The notes: generated from the sequence alone by a model not told the origin. A stretch of DNA of 46,084 bases from JAQUOA01 sp037443785 (GCA_037443785.1 JBBINR010000028.1:1-46084), one strand, 5' to 3'. Positions 9,670 to 18,985 are shown, counted from the first letter of the stretch. Made by a program: numbers and translations.

Positions 9670-10122
9670 ATGAAAACATTTCGGCGTATTCTTCTTGTAG
9701 AAGACGATCCAAAAGATTTGGAACTCACGATTAACGCACTCAATGAAAATAATCTTGCAAACGATATTGTTGTTGCGCGGGATGGAGTTGAAGCGATGGA
9801 TTTCCTGCTCCGTCGAGGACCACTGGCTCAACCATCCGATCCATATCCTGTTCTTATTTTGCTTGATCTCAAAATGCCAAAGATGGACGGCATCCAAGTA
9901 TTGACTCAAATTAAATCGAATGAATTTCTCAAAACGATACCGATCGTCATTTTAACATCATCCAGCGAGACTCAAGATTTGGAGACGTGCTATAAACTTG
10001 GTGTCAATGCCTACGTTGTTAAGCCGGTAAAATTTCCGGATTTCGTACAATCGGTAAAGCAAGTTGGTATATTTTGGGCACTGATTAATGAACCGCCTGT
10101 CATCAGCAAGGTGAAAATATGA
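9670..10122 (+). CDS. Single-domain response regulator (Rcp1-type)
   Basis: This is a 150-residue receiver domain without an output domain. Acidic residues sit in LLVEDDPKD, the phospho-acceptor is Asp66 in LLDLKMPKMDG, the conserved Thr is in VILTSSS, and the Lys is in YVVKPVKF. The longer spacer before the acceptor (RRGPLAQPSDPYP) is typical of Rcp1-like regulators paired with phytochrome-style kinases. The ATG follows AGGAGATCA. The gene sits between two kinases and overlaps the next start by an ATGA. With no DNA-binding domain it probably relays phosphate or acts through protein contacts. Confidence 0.94.
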   Translation: MKTFRRILLVEDDPKDLELTINALNENNLANDIVVARDGVEAMDFLLRRGPLAQPSDPYPVLILLDLKMPKMDGIQVLTQIKSNEFLKTIPIVILTSSSETQDLETCYKLGVNAYVVKPVKFPDFVQSVKQVGIFWALINEPPVISKVKI

Positions 10123-13100
10123 AGACAAGACACAATTCCAAGTCTCACAAAGGAAACGATGCGCCGCATGAAACGGTCCGCATTCTGCATTTGGAGGATG
10201 ATCCTGTCGATTCTGAGCTTATTCTCACAACATTGCAATCGGCCCGCATTGAATGTACGGTGACCCGCGTTCAAACCGGAGAGGAGTTTGTTGACGCTTT
10301 AAATAACGGCACCTTTGATGTTATTCTTGCCGATTATAAATTACCATCGTACGATGGAATGTCGGCATTGCTGTTAACACAAAAGGTGCGTCCCACAATT
10401 CCATTTATTTTTGTGTCGGGAAAACTTGGCGAAGATGCCGCCATCGAAGGACTTACTGAAGGTGCAACGGATTACGTTTTAAAAAATAAACTCAGCCGCC
10501 TTGCGCCGGCAGTTAAACGTGCATTGAGTGAAGCAGAGAATCGAAAGAAACGTGCTCTTGCAGAAGAAGCTCTGCAAGAAAGCAATGAACGGTTCGAGAA
10601 AGCTTTTCAGATGAGCCCGATGGGAATTTCTATTTCTCGAGCGGCAGATTCAAAACTTATTGAAGTAAACAATGAGTTCATACGAATTTTTGGTTATTCC
10701 CGCGAAGAACTTATCGGACATACCGCCCTAGAATTGCAGCTTTTTGCACAGCCGGAAGAAGGAATAAAAATAATGCAGAATGTGCAGGCGCATGATGAAA
10801 TGGAGCCGTTTGAATTTACAGCACGCAAAAAGTCAGGCGAAATGATTATTGGCTTAACGGCACTATCGGTTATTTATCTTCACGGTGAAAAACATCGCCT
10901 CTCTTTACTCTTAGACATTACACAACGCAAACGTTCCGAAGAACGAATTCGCTATCTCACCCGGCTGTATGCACTCTTGAGCGATGTGAACCAAACACTC
11001 GTTCGGGTGAAACAAAAGGATGTCTTGTTTCAAAACATTTGCAACATTTCAATTGATGCAGGAAAGTTTTCAATGGCATGGATCGGCGTTTATGAGAGTC
11101 ATAGCGGACAGATTGTCCCTGTCGCCCACGCCGGAGATGAAAAGGGCTATTCATGTTATGTGGATCAAATGCTCGATGCGCAATATATCGACGCAATGAA
11201 CTCATCATGCCGAACACGTCAAGTGGTCGTTATACAAAAAGAAAGCGGCCTTGATGAAAATGCGGCATATCACGGAATCAATTATCATTCGTATGCGGCA
11301 ATTCCGTTTGGCAGTAAAGAAAAAATTGAAGGGGTTTTAAATCTGTTCACTGCCGAAGATGAATTTTTTAAATCTGAGGAAATACGATTGCTTGAAGAGA
11401 TTGCTTTAGATATTTCGTTTGCTCTTGAAACGATGAACCTGGAAGCTAAACATGAGCAGGCAGAAGAAGCCGTTCGGCAAAGCGAGCAAAAATACAGAAC
11501 ACTGTTTGAAGATTCATTCGATGCATTGGTTGTAACGTCTGCTAACGGAAAAATCATCGACATGAATAAAAAAGGAATCACGCTGCTCGGATACGGCAGC
11601 AAAGAAGAAGTTGTGGGACTTGATCTTGCAACTGATATTTACGCCAATCCGGAAATTCGCCAGAATATCCGGGAAACGGTAAATGCTCTGGGAACCGGGG
11701 AATTTGAGATTGTGGTGAAGACAAAGAGCGGAAAAAAGATTGTATCCTATTGTGCCATAACAGCAGTGAAAGATGAGCAAGGAAACGTCTCATCTTATCG
11801 CGTTATTGCACGCGATATTACTGAACACAAATTCACGGAATCGGAAATCCGAAAACTTTCGCATGTCGTTGAACAAAGCCCCGTCTCGGTTATTATTACC
11901 AATGTCGCCGGCATGATCGAGTATGTGAACACAGAGTTTGTCAATCAAACAGGCTATACCCTTGAAGAAGTCCGCGGGAAAAGCCCAAACATTTTAAAAT
12001 CAGATAAAACATCTGAGGAAGAATACCGGCGTTTATGGGAAACTATTTCTTCGGGAAAATTATGGCGGGGCGAGTTTCATAACAAAAAAAAGAACGGCCA
12101 ATTGATTTGGAATGCAGCATCGATCGGACCGCTTCGCAACGCAGAAAATAAAATTACCCACTATGTCGGGATCGAAGAAGACATTACCGAGCGGAAACTT
12201 GCTGAGGAACATCTGAAACAAACCGAAGCAAAACGTCATCAATTGGAATTAGAGCTTATCCAGTCACAAAAACTTGAAAGTCTCGGCACTCTGGCAAGCG
12301 GTATCGCACATGATTTTAATAATATCCTCAATATCATTTTGGGATATTCATCACTGGAAAAAGGCCACATCGCTCAGCCGGAAAAACTCTCTCATGATAT
12401 TGATGTCATGGAAAAGGCTGCAATTCGCGGCACCTCTCTTATTAAACAGCTGCTCACTTTTGCACGAAAGACGGAAACACTTTTTGTATCTGTTAATATA
12501 AATGGACTTCTTTCCGAAATCGCCAAATTCATGAATGAAACATTCCCCAAAAGCGTTGCTATCACGACACAATTCCAGTCGAATATCCCCGAACTCATTG
12601 CCGATTCAACACAACTTCACCAGGTATTTATGAACCTGTTCATTAATGCGCGGGATGCAATGCCGCAGGGAGGTACACTTTCAATTTCAACGTCCGTTGT
12701 CAACAGCGGCGAAATTGCATCTCAATTCCCCAATGCGGTCCTTCAAGATTATATTCTTGTGTCCGTTACGGATACCGGCACCGGTATTGATGAAAAATTA
12801 AAACAGCGCATATTCGATCCTTTTTTTACGACAAAACCGCAGGGAAAAGGAACAGGATTAGGGCTGGCATTAGTTCAATCCATTATCGAAAACCATCGCG
12901 GGATAATCGACCTAACAAGCACCATCGGAAAAGGAACCACATTTAAAATCTATTTGCCGGCAGAACAAAACATAAGTCAAGCAGAAAAAATTGTCGAAGA
13001 AACAAAAAAAGAACTCCAGGGCGGCAATGAAACCATTCTTCTGATCGAGGATGAAGAACCGGTCATCGCCATGATTCAAGTGATGCTGGAAACATATGGT

Positions 13101-13394
13101 TACACTGTGCTTATCGCAAGAGACGGCGAAGAGGGCGTGGAGAAATTCAAACAGAACCGTGAGAAAATTGATCTTGTGCTTACCGATTTAGGTCTTCCAA
13201 AATGTGAAGGTGACGAGGTGATCCGACGTATCACCGTTGTTGAGCCGGACACAAAAATAATTTTAGTCAGCGGATTTATTGACCCTGTAATAAAAACGGA
13301 AATGGTCAAAATCGGTGTACGTCGATTTCTTCAAAAACCGTATACGTTTGCAGATATTATTGAAATGGTGCGCGAAACGATTGATGAGAAGTAA
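10119..13394 (+). CDS. Hybrid histidine kinase REC-PAS-GAF-PAS-PAS-HisKA-HATPase-REC
   Basis: The 1091-residue soluble protein opens with a receiver domain (acceptor Asp72 in LADYKLP). PAS (about 155-275), GAF (about 285-440) and two more PAS domains (about 455-695) follow. The kinase core has His731 in GIAHDFNNILN, an N box with NLFINARDAM near 840 and GTGLGLA near 911. A second receiver carries acceptor Asp1023. The HDFNN form is that of the NtrB-like/hybrid kinase class. The start overlaps the preceding regulator stop (ATGA), so translation is coupled and the three genes form one module. The layout suggests a phosphorelay in which the single-domain regulator shuttles between kinases; that is inference. 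Its stop codon directly abuts the phoU stop. Confidence 0.94.
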   Translation: MKTRHNSKSHKGNDAPHETVRILHLEDDPVDSELILTTLQSARIECTVTRVQTGEEFVDALNNGTFDVILADYKLPSYDGMSALLLTQKVRPTIPFIFVSGKLGEDAAIEGLTEGATDYVLKNKLSRLAPAVKRALSEAENRKKRALAEEALQESNERFEKAFQMSPMGISISRAADSKLIEVNNEFIRIFGYSREELIGHTALELQLFAQPEEGIKIMQNVQAHDEMEPFEFTARKKSGEMIIGLTALSVIYLHGEKHRLSLLLDITQRKRSEERIRYLTRLYALLSDVNQTLVRVKQKDVLFQNICNISIDAGKFSMAWIGVYESHSGQIVPVAHAGDEKGYSCYVDQMLDAQYIDAMNSSCRTRQVVVIQKESGLDENAAYHGINYHSYAAIPFGSKEKIEGVLNLFTAEDEFFKSEEIRLLEEIALDISFALETMNLEAKHEQAEEAVRQSEQKYRTLFEDSFDALVVTSANGKIIDMNKKGITLLGYGSKEEVVGLDLATDIYANPEIRQNIRETVNALGTGEFEIVVKTKSGKKIVSYCAITAVKDEQGNVSSYRVIARDITEHKFTESEIRKLSHVVEQSPVSVIITNVAGMIEYVNTEFVNQTGYTLEEVRGKSPNILKSDKTSEEEYRRLWETISSGKLWRGEFHNKKKNGQLIWNAASIGPLRNAENKITHYVGIEEDITERKLAEEHLKQTEAKRHQLELELIQSQKLESLGTLASGIAHDFNNILNIILGYSSLEKGHIAQPEKLSHDIDVMEKAAIRGTSLIKQLLTFARKTETLFVSVNINGLLSEIAKFMNETFPKSVAITTQFQSNIPELIADSTQLHQVFMNLFINARDAMPQGGTLSISTSVVNSGEIASQFPNAVLQDYILVSVTDTGTGIDEKLKQRIFDPFFTTKPQGKGTGLGLALVQSIIENHRGIIDLTSTIGKGTTFKIYLPAEQNISQAEKIVEETKKELQGGNETILLIEDEEPVIAMIQVMLETYGYTVLIARDGEEGVEKFKQNREKIDLVLTDLGLPKCEGDEVIRRITVVEPDTKIILVSGFIDPVIKTEMVKIGVRRFLQKPYTFADIIEMVRETIDEK

Positions 13395-14063
13395 TTATTT
13401 CTTTTCCTCAGTCGCGTGATGCTTTACAAAACGTGCCTGCAGGTAAAAGATCACTTCTTCCGCGATATTGGTTGTCAGGTCAGCAACACGTTCCAGATTG
13501 CGCGAGATACGGGCAATTTCCATATTTCCTTCAATTGTTGTTTGGTCGGCCTTAATCAACTGCGCAACTTCGGCAAGAAGATTGCGATTCATGGTATCGA
13601 TCGCATCATCGTGTTCTAAGACTTTTTGCGCCTGCTGTGCATCAAGTTCTTTGAACGAATGAATTGCATCGGTCAGCATCTGCAATGCGTGCTTCGCCAT
13701 TTCAGGAATCTCCAGCAGCGGTTCACGTTCCGGTGTTTTAATCAATCTTTCGGCAGATTGAGCGATATTTACCGCATGATCGCCGATGCGTTCAAGATCA
13801 TTATTGATTTTTAAGATGGCAAGGATAAGACGAAGATCGCTTGCGACGGGCTGCTGCAATGCAAGAATATCCACAACGCCGTTATCGATCTCCAATTCCA
13901 TCGCATTGATAGTTTTTTCAATGTCAAAAACTTGAGTAATATGATCTTGTGAATTTAACAAGACGGCATCGATCGATGCACGAAGCGACAGATCGACCGA
14001 GTCAAACATTCTCAACACATTCGCTTTTAATTTTTCTAATTCTTTTTCAAACCGACGTTCCAT
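13395..14063 (-). CDS. phoU: Phosphate-specific transport regulator PhoU
   Basis: The 222-residue helical protein shows the two-repeat PhoU pattern, with AMELEIDNGVVDILALQQPVA and NDLERIGDHAVNIA in the first half and RNLERVADLTTNIAEEV in the second. The E-R-x-(G/A)-D motifs are the metal-binding and helix-packing signatures of the family. PhoU modulates Pst transport and represses the Pho response when phosphate is ample. It is the last gene of the porin-pstSCAB-phoU run, 54 bases after pstB. Its stop codon touches the stop codon of the convergent hybrid kinase with no bases between. Confidence 0.96.
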   Translation of the reverse strand: MERRFEKELEKLKANVLRMFDSVDLSLRASIDAVLLNSQDHITQVFDIEKTINAMELEIDNGVVDILALQQPVASDLRLILAILKINNDLERIGDHAVNIAQSAERLIKTPEREPLLEIPEMAKHALQMLTDAIHSFKELDAQQAQKVLEHDDAIDTMNRNLLAEVAQLIKADQTTIEGNMEIARISRNLERVADLTTNIAEEVIFYLQARFVKHHATEEKK

Positions 14064-14117
14064 TCATCAACCCTTTGTTCAAAAATTTTTCCCATACTGC
14101 CCTGTCGCAGCCAAATA

Positions 14118-14912
14118 TTAACCGAATCTTCCTGTAATATAATCTTCCGTTTGTTTTTTCAAAGGCGCGGTAAATAATTGTTTGGTTTCGCTGATCTCAA
14201 TCAACTCTCCCATGTAAAAAAATGCGGTATAGTCGCTGACGCGAGCCGCCTGTTGCATATTGTGTGTAACAATAGCAATAGTATACTCTTTTTTCAACTC
14301 GTAAATCAATTCTTCAATTTTTGCCGTTGAAATAGGATCCAATGCACTTGCCGGTTCATCCATTAAAATCACTTCGGGACTGACCGCAAGAGTCCGCGCA
14401 ATACACAAGCGCTGCTGCTGCCCCCCCGAAAGACTGACACCGCTCTTGGATAATGAATCTTTCACTTCATTCCACAATGCGGCATGCTGCAAGCTCTGTT
14501 CAACAATTTCAGAAATCTTTTTCTTGTCGCGCATTCCGTTCATTCGCAAGCCGGCAGCAACATTGTCAAAAATGGACATTGTTGGAAACGGGTTTGGTTT
14601 TTGAAATACCATCCCGATTCGTTTGCGGACGACAACAGCATCCATCGAATAAATATCTTCGCCGTCCAAAGTCAGTGATCCGGTAATACGGCTGTCCGAA
14701 ACAAGTTCGTGCATGCGATTGATCGAACGGAGAAATGTCGACTTCCCGCACCCAGAAGGGCCGATGATGGCAACAACGGAATGTTCGGGAATTGTCAGTG
14801 AAACATTTTTTAGTGCGTGAACTTTTCCAAAATAACAATTAACAGCATCGGCGGCTATCTTTACCGGTTTCTGTGCGTTTGTCTCTGATTGTGTTGCAGG
14901 AATAAATGTCAT
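14118..14912 (-). CDS. pstB: Phosphate ABC transporter ATP-binding protein PstB
   Basis: The 264-residue ABC ATPase has Walker A GPSGCGKST, a Q-loop in VFQKPNPFP, signature LSGGQQQR and Walker B VILMDEPASALDP. The motif AVNCYFGKVHALKNVSL and the C-terminal DYITGRFG are characteristic of PstB. It energises phosphate import through PstC/PstA on the cytoplasmic side. It lies 15 bases after pstA in the same transcript. Confidence 0.97.
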   Translation of the reverse strand: MTFIPATQSETNAQKPVKIAADAVNCYFGKVHALKNVSLTIPEHSVVAIIGPSGCGKSTFLRSINRMHELVSDSRITGSLTLDGEDIYSMDAVVVRKRIGMVFQKPNPFPTMSIFDNVAAGLRMNGMRDKKKISEIVEQSLQHAALWNEVKDSLSKSGVSLSGGQQQRLCIARTLAVSPEVILMDEPASALDPISTAKIEELIYELKKEYTIAIVTHNMQQAARVSDYTAFFYMGELIEISETKQLFTAPLKKQTEDYITGRFG

Positions 14913-14927
14913 TGGTATTTTTCTTTT

Positions 14928-15767
14928 CTAATATCGCTGGCGCGTAACAATTCTGACGGTAATACTTAAAATTAAAATCAAAAGAATCAGCACGAATGCT
15001 CCTGCCCACGCCTGAGCAATCCAATCTTCGAATGGCGAAACTCCATAATTATAAATGAAAACCGTTAATGAAGCAATCGGCTGATCGAGCGTTGTGTGCC
15101 AGAACCGATTATTCAATGCCGTGAATAACAGCGGCGCAGTTTCTCCGGCGGCGCGTGCGACCGAAAGCATAATTCCCGTGATAATTCCGCCGAGTGCTGA
15201 CGGAATAATGATGCGCAGCGTCGTTTTCCACTGCGGAATTCCTAATGCAAGCGCCGCTTCGCGGTACGAATGCGGAACCGTACGAAGCATTTCTTCTGTG
15301 GTTCGCGTAACGATTGGAATCATCAATATGCCGAGAGCAAAACCTCCGGCATATGCCGAAAAATGTTTTGTCGGCAGCACAATGATAGTGTATGCAACAA
15401 CTCCCGTAACAATAGAAGGAACGCCATTCAGCACGTCGGTCATAAATCTGATAATCGATGCCAATTTGTTGTTCCCAAATTCAGAAAGATACACTCCGGA
15501 AAAAACTCCAATCGGCAAACCGATCAGGCTTCCTATCCCTACAAGAATCAATGTTCCGACAATTGCATTGGCAAGTCCTCCGCCCGATTCTCCAACCGGT
15601 TTTGGCAGTTTGGTAAAAAAATCCACATTAAGTGCTGAAACACCGAGCGTGATGGTGTGATAGAAAATTAAAAGCAATGGAATCAATGCCACAAGCGCGC
15701 TGAGCACACACAAACCATACATCGCAATATTTTTATATTTCCGATAGTAAAAGAAAACATTTTTCAT
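14928..15767 (-). CDS. pstA: Phosphate ABC transporter permease PstA
   Basis: The 279-residue inner-membrane protein has about six hydrophobic segments. Its coupling loop (REAALALGIPQWKTTLRIIIPSA, at about the middle third) and the GETAPLLFTALNN motif are those of PstA. It forms the membrane channel with PstC. Its start codon lies directly against the pstC stop, so the two are translationally close. Confidence 0.96.
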   Translation of the reverse strand: MKNVFFYYRKYKNIAMYGLCVLSALVALIPLLLIFYHTITLGVSALNVDFFTKLPKPVGESGGGLANAIVGTLILVGIGSLIGLPIGVFSGVYLSEFGNNKLASIIRFMTDVLNGVPSIVTGVVAYTIIVLPTKHFSAYAGGFALGILMIPIVTRTTEEMLRTVPHSYREAALALGIPQWKTTLRIIIPSALGGIITGIMLSVARAAGETAPLLFTALNNRFWHTTLDQPIASLTVFIYNYGVSPFEDWIAQAWAGAFVLILLILILSITVRIVTRQRY

Positions 15768-16736
15768 TTACAGTCTCCCTCCGGCATCGGAGTTGCGGGT
15801 AAAACTCCACACCAGTAATCGCGCCGCCGCATTAACAAGCAGTGCTACAACAAAAAGCACTAATGCAATTTCAATCAATGCACTGATATACATTTCGGAA
15901 GTTGCTTCGGTAAATTCATTCGCAAGCACGCTTGCCATGGTATAGCCGGGTTCAAATAATGACATCTTCATTATCGGACGATTCCCAATCACCATTGTCA
16001 CCGCCATCGTTTCACCAAGCGCGCGTCCAAGCCCCAGAATTGTTGCGCCGATAATTCCGGAACGCGAGTAACTCAAGGCAATGCGTGTCGCTTCCCATCG
16101 GGTGGAACCGAGCGCCAATGCCGCTTCTTTCTGCGAAATCGGAACAGCTTTTAGCACATCGCGTGAGATCGACGAAATAATTGGCAAAATCATTATTGAA
16201 AGAATTATTCCTGCCGCAAGCATGCCGACACCATATGGCGCTCCTTTGAATAATGGGATGAATCCAAGATGCGAAGATAAAAACGGTTCGACCGTTGATC
16301 TGATCCACGGCACCATGACAAAAAAACCCCATAAGCCGTAGACAATACTCGGAATTCCGGCAAGCAGTTCAACAATGAATGAGAATGGACGTTCGAGCCA
16401 TGTCGGCGCAAGTTCAACAAGAAACACGGCGATGCCAACGCCAAGCGGAAGTGCAATAACGAGGGCAAGCAACGATGAAACGAGTGTTCCGTAAATAAAC
16501 GGAAGCGCACCGTACTGATCCATCACCGGATCCCACTCGCTGCTTGTTAAGAAACTCCATCCAAATTTTTTAATCGAAGGTGATGATGAAATATACATTT
16601 CATACGCCATAACGATAATCAGCAGAAGAACCAGGAGAGCAAAAAATTGGGTGAGATATTTAAAAACAGCATCGCCAAAATTCCACGAGGTACTTTTTGG
16701 CGATCCTGTCTTCTTACTTTTTAATGATACATCCAT
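15768..16736 (-). CDS. pstC: Phosphate ABC transporter permease PstC
   Basis: The 322-residue membrane protein has about six transmembrane segments after a short charged N-terminus. PstC features include the periplasmic-loop motif SSEWDPVMDQYGALPFIYGT, the coupling loop QKEAALALGSTRWEA and GRALGETMAVTMVIGN. It pairs with PstA. The gene begins 27 bases after pstS. Confidence 0.96.
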   Translation of the reverse strand: MDVSLKSKKTGSPKSTSWNFGDAVFKYLTQFFALLVLLLIIVMAYEMYISSSPSIKKFGWSFLTSSEWDPVMDQYGALPFIYGTLVSSLLALVIALPLGVGIAVFLVELAPTWLERPFSFIVELLAGIPSIVYGLWGFFVMVPWIRSTVEPFLSSHLGFIPLFKGAPYGVGMLAAGIILSIMILPIISSISRDVLKAVPISQKEAALALGSTRWEATRIALSYSRSGIIGATILGLGRALGETMAVTMVIGNRPIMKMSLFEPGYTMASVLANEFTEATSEMYISALIEIALVLFVVALLVNAAARLLVWSFTRNSDAGGRL

Positions 16737-16763
16737 TATCGCTGGATTAACCCCAAATTTAGT

Positions 16764-17804
16764 TTACTTAATCGGCTTACCTTGAAAATGAATCGAAGCG
16801 ATTTTCTTTTCGTTCAATTTGATCACTTCTTTTGGAAGCGGTGCATAATAGAGTGCAGGTGCAAAAGCTTCCCCTTCTTTAAATGCCCACTTTAAGAAGT
16901 TCACCAACGCTTTGGCTTTTGCTTCATCTTTTTGATCTTTATAGATCAACAGCCATGTAAATCCGCTGATAGGATAGGAATCTTTTCCTGCAGCATCGGT
17001 AATTGATACTCGAAGATCTTCCGGCATTTTTTTTGCTTCGCTCATTGCCGCCGCGGTAACCGATTCCAGCGACGGAACAATAAAGTTTCCTGCCTTATTT
17101 TTCAAGGATGCATATGGAAGCTTATTTTTCACGGCGTAGGCGAGCTCAACATAACCGATTGAACCATCGATCTGTTTTACCTGCCCAGCAACTCCTTCAT
17201 TTCCTTTTCCACCAAGACCAACAGGCCAATTGACCGACGTGCCAACACCAACATTCGTTTTCCATTCGCCGCTGACCTTTGAAAGATAATCGACAAAAAT
17301 ATACGTTGTGCCGCTTCCGTCAGAACGGTGAACAACAACAATTCCTTTATCGGGAAGATTGATTCCTTTATTCGCAGCTGCTATTCTTCCATCATTCCAT
17401 TTCGTAATCTTACCTAAAAAAATATCTGCTAAGACATCCGGTGTAAGTTTTAAGCCTTCACCAATTTCGGCTACATTATACGTTGCCACAACCGCACCCA
17501 TTACTGTCGGGATATGAAGGACTTCAGTATTCTGTTTTACTTTTGCTTCAGCAAGCTGCTCATCTTTCATCGGTCCATCGGTTGCACCGAAATCGACTGT
17601 CCCTTCGATCACTTGTTTAATTCCACCGCCGCTGCCGATTGATTGATAATTGAATTGTATACCGGTTTTCTTTTGATATTCATCGAACCATTTCGAATAA
17701 ATAACATATGGAAATGTTGCGCCAGCCCCGTTGAGCTGAAGCTGTGCTGAACTTATACCAATCATGCTGATTAGTAAAAAAACCATCAAAGAGATTTTTT
17801 TCAT
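16764..17804 (-). CDS. pstS: Periplasmic phosphate-binding protein PstS
   Basis: The protein has 346 residues with a cleavable signal peptide (MKKISLMVFLLISMIGISSA, cut before QLQL). Phosphate-binding motifs are present: GAGATFPYVIYSKW near the mature N-terminus, SIGSGGGIKQ, VDFGATDGPM and HRSDGSGTTYIF. It captures phosphate in the periplasm and delivers it to PstCA. Upstream, four TTAACA-like hexamers at exactly 11-bp spacing form a strong putative Pho box, so pstS probably has its own promoter within the porin-pst cluster. Confidence 0.97.
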   Translation of the reverse strand: MKKISLMVFLLISMIGISSAQLQLNGAGATFPYVIYSKWFDEYQKKTGIQFNYQSIGSGGGIKQVIEGTVDFGATDGPMKDEQLAEAKVKQNTEVLHIPTVMGAVVATYNVAEIGEGLKLTPDVLADIFLGKITKWNDGRIAAANKGINLPDKGIVVVHRSDGSGTTYIFVDYLSKVSGEWKTNVGVGTSVNWPVGLGGKGNEGVAGQVKQIDGSIGYVELAYAVKNKLPYASLKNKAGNFIVPSLESVTAAAMSEAKKMPEDLRVSITDAAGKDSYPISGFTWLLIYKDQKDEAKAKALVNFLKWAFKEGEAFAPALYYAPLPKEVIKLNEKKIASIHFQGKPIK

Positions 17805-17848
17805 ATTTTACCTTTTTAATTTTGTGTATTACAAAATTACATTTTCAA

Positions 17849-17887
17849 CGTTAAGCGTATGTTATGTCGTTGTTAATCATTTGTTAA
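17849..17887 (-). promoter_or_regulatory. Putative Pho box array upstream of pstS
   Basis: Read on the minus strand there are four hexamers TTAACA, TTAACA, ATAACA and TTAACG, each separated by exactly 5 bases (11-bp repeat). This is the direct-repeat geometry bound by PhoB/PhoP winged-helix regulators. The near edge is 44 bp before the pstS start codon. It overlaps an inverted repeat. Confidence 0.82.
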
Positions 17888-17896
17888 CATACGCTT
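17853..17896. repeat. Perfect 12-bp inverted repeat between porin and pstS
   Basis: AAGCGTATGTTA (17853-17864) and TAACATACGCTT (17885-17896) are exact complements around a 20-base spacer. It begins seven bases past the porin stop and overlaps the Pho hexamers. No T-run follows on the minus strand. It could be a 3'-end stabiliser of porin mRNA, a weak terminator, or a second operator symmetry. Confidence 0.7.
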
Positions 17897-17902
17897 CTGG
17901 GA

Positions 17903-18985
17903 CTAAAGGAATATATAATATATCGTAATTCGTGCCGTTAATGAAGCATCAACCGAGCGTGTGCCGGCACCCGACTGAACTTTGTCATAGGTTTCATAAA
18001 GAATATTTGGGATGATCGAAACGTTCTTATCGGCCTTCCAGTCTAAACCAAAGACTACATAGTTGCGTGCATCGTATTTCGATTTGCTGTTGGTGTTCGG
18101 ATCAAAGAGATCGAATCGGCCGAGAACGGTTAACGCTTCAGTAAGATTGTATGTCCCAAACAGCGTTACTCCTATCGTGTTTTTAGCAACCAATGAATCA
18201 GCGGAGCCGTCTTTATACTCATGTGCGGTTGTCTGCACAAATCCTTCCACGCCAAATCGATATTTGTCTTTTTCAGTGTATCCGGCAAATACGGCAACGG
18301 TCAGCGCATTGTGACCAAGCGTTGCTTTGGGATTTGTTGTGCTTTTCGGATCGTTAACGCCTGCCTGCATTTTATAATCAGCATACAACGTTGCGGTAAT
18401 TTTTTCTGTGGGGGAAAACTGAATATGACCATAAAGCCGTTTGTACTTATCCGCCTCCGCACCGGTACTGCTGTTATTTCCAAACATCACCCAATATTTT
18501 ACCATTGCTGATTCATCAAGCTTTCCTCGCAACCCGACGGCGAGATCGCGCGAAGAAACGATTCCTCGTAAATCTAAAATTGTTTTTTCTACTGAACGAT
18601 ATCCCCACACCCCTTCTGAAATTTCAAACGCAGGTGTTCCCTGCAAGCCAAAATACAGATCTGAGCCTTGAAAAACATTTTTCCATTTCAAGTACGCATC
18701 CTTGACAAAAGGATTTCCGGTTGTTGCTTCCAAACGAAAGCGTGTTGAAAAGACCGGCGAAATCTCATTGTCATATGTAAAATAAATTCTGCGCAACTGA
18801 AATCCATTCAAATCCTTTGCGCCCCCGTTAGCGACATTCAAAAATGTTGCAATATTCGCGTCGCGCGTGACATTGTAATAATAATCATCAAACATATAGC
18901 CGCTGAATTTGTACGCCGGCTTGTCCTGCGCTTGCGCAAGAATGGGTAAGGCAAATAAAATGATAAGAAAAAAACGTGTTCTCAT
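17903..18985 (-). CDS. Outer-membrane porin, phosphate-selective (OprP/OprO-like)
   Basis: The protein has 360 residues from the ATG behind AAGGAG; an in-frame start 36 bases upstream lacks this site. A signal peptide (MRTRFFLIILFALPILAQAQ) precedes alternating aromatic/polar strands typical of a beta-barrel. Blocks such as GFQLRRIYFTYDNEISP, FRLEATTGNPFVKDAYLKW and the C-terminal aromatic-ending strand (ITIYYIFL) support this. It resembles the phosphate-selective porin O/P group. A Pho-box-like array lies upstream and pstS directly downstream, which fits outer-membrane phosphate entry. Substrate selectivity is inferred from context. Confidence 0.85.
   Translation of the reverse strand: MRTRFFLIILFALPILAQAQDKPAYKFSGYMFDDYYYNVTRDANIATFLNVANGGAKDLNGFQLRRIYFTYDNEISPVFSTRFRLEATTGNPFVKDAYLKWKNVFQGSDLYFGLQGTPAFEISEGVWGYRSVEKTILDLRGIVSSRDLAVGLRGKLDESAMVKYWVMFGNNSSTGAEADKYKRLYGHIQFSPTEKITATLYADYKMQAGVNDPKSTTNPKATLGHNALTVAVFAGYTEKDKYRFGVEGFVQTTAHEYKDGSADSLVAKNTIGVTLFGTYNLTEALTVLGRFDLFDPNTNSKSKYDARNYVVFGLDWKADKNVSIIPNILYETYDKVQSGAGTRSVDASLTARITIYYIFL

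Noticed and set aside
15094..15660. Open frame of 188 codons opposite pstA
   Set aside because: It lies wholly within a well-conserved pstA on the other strand and has no recognisable motif.
17853..17896. Inverted repeat taken as an intrinsic terminator of the porin
   Set aside because: No T-run follows on the minus strand and the loop is 20 bases; kept as a repeat only.
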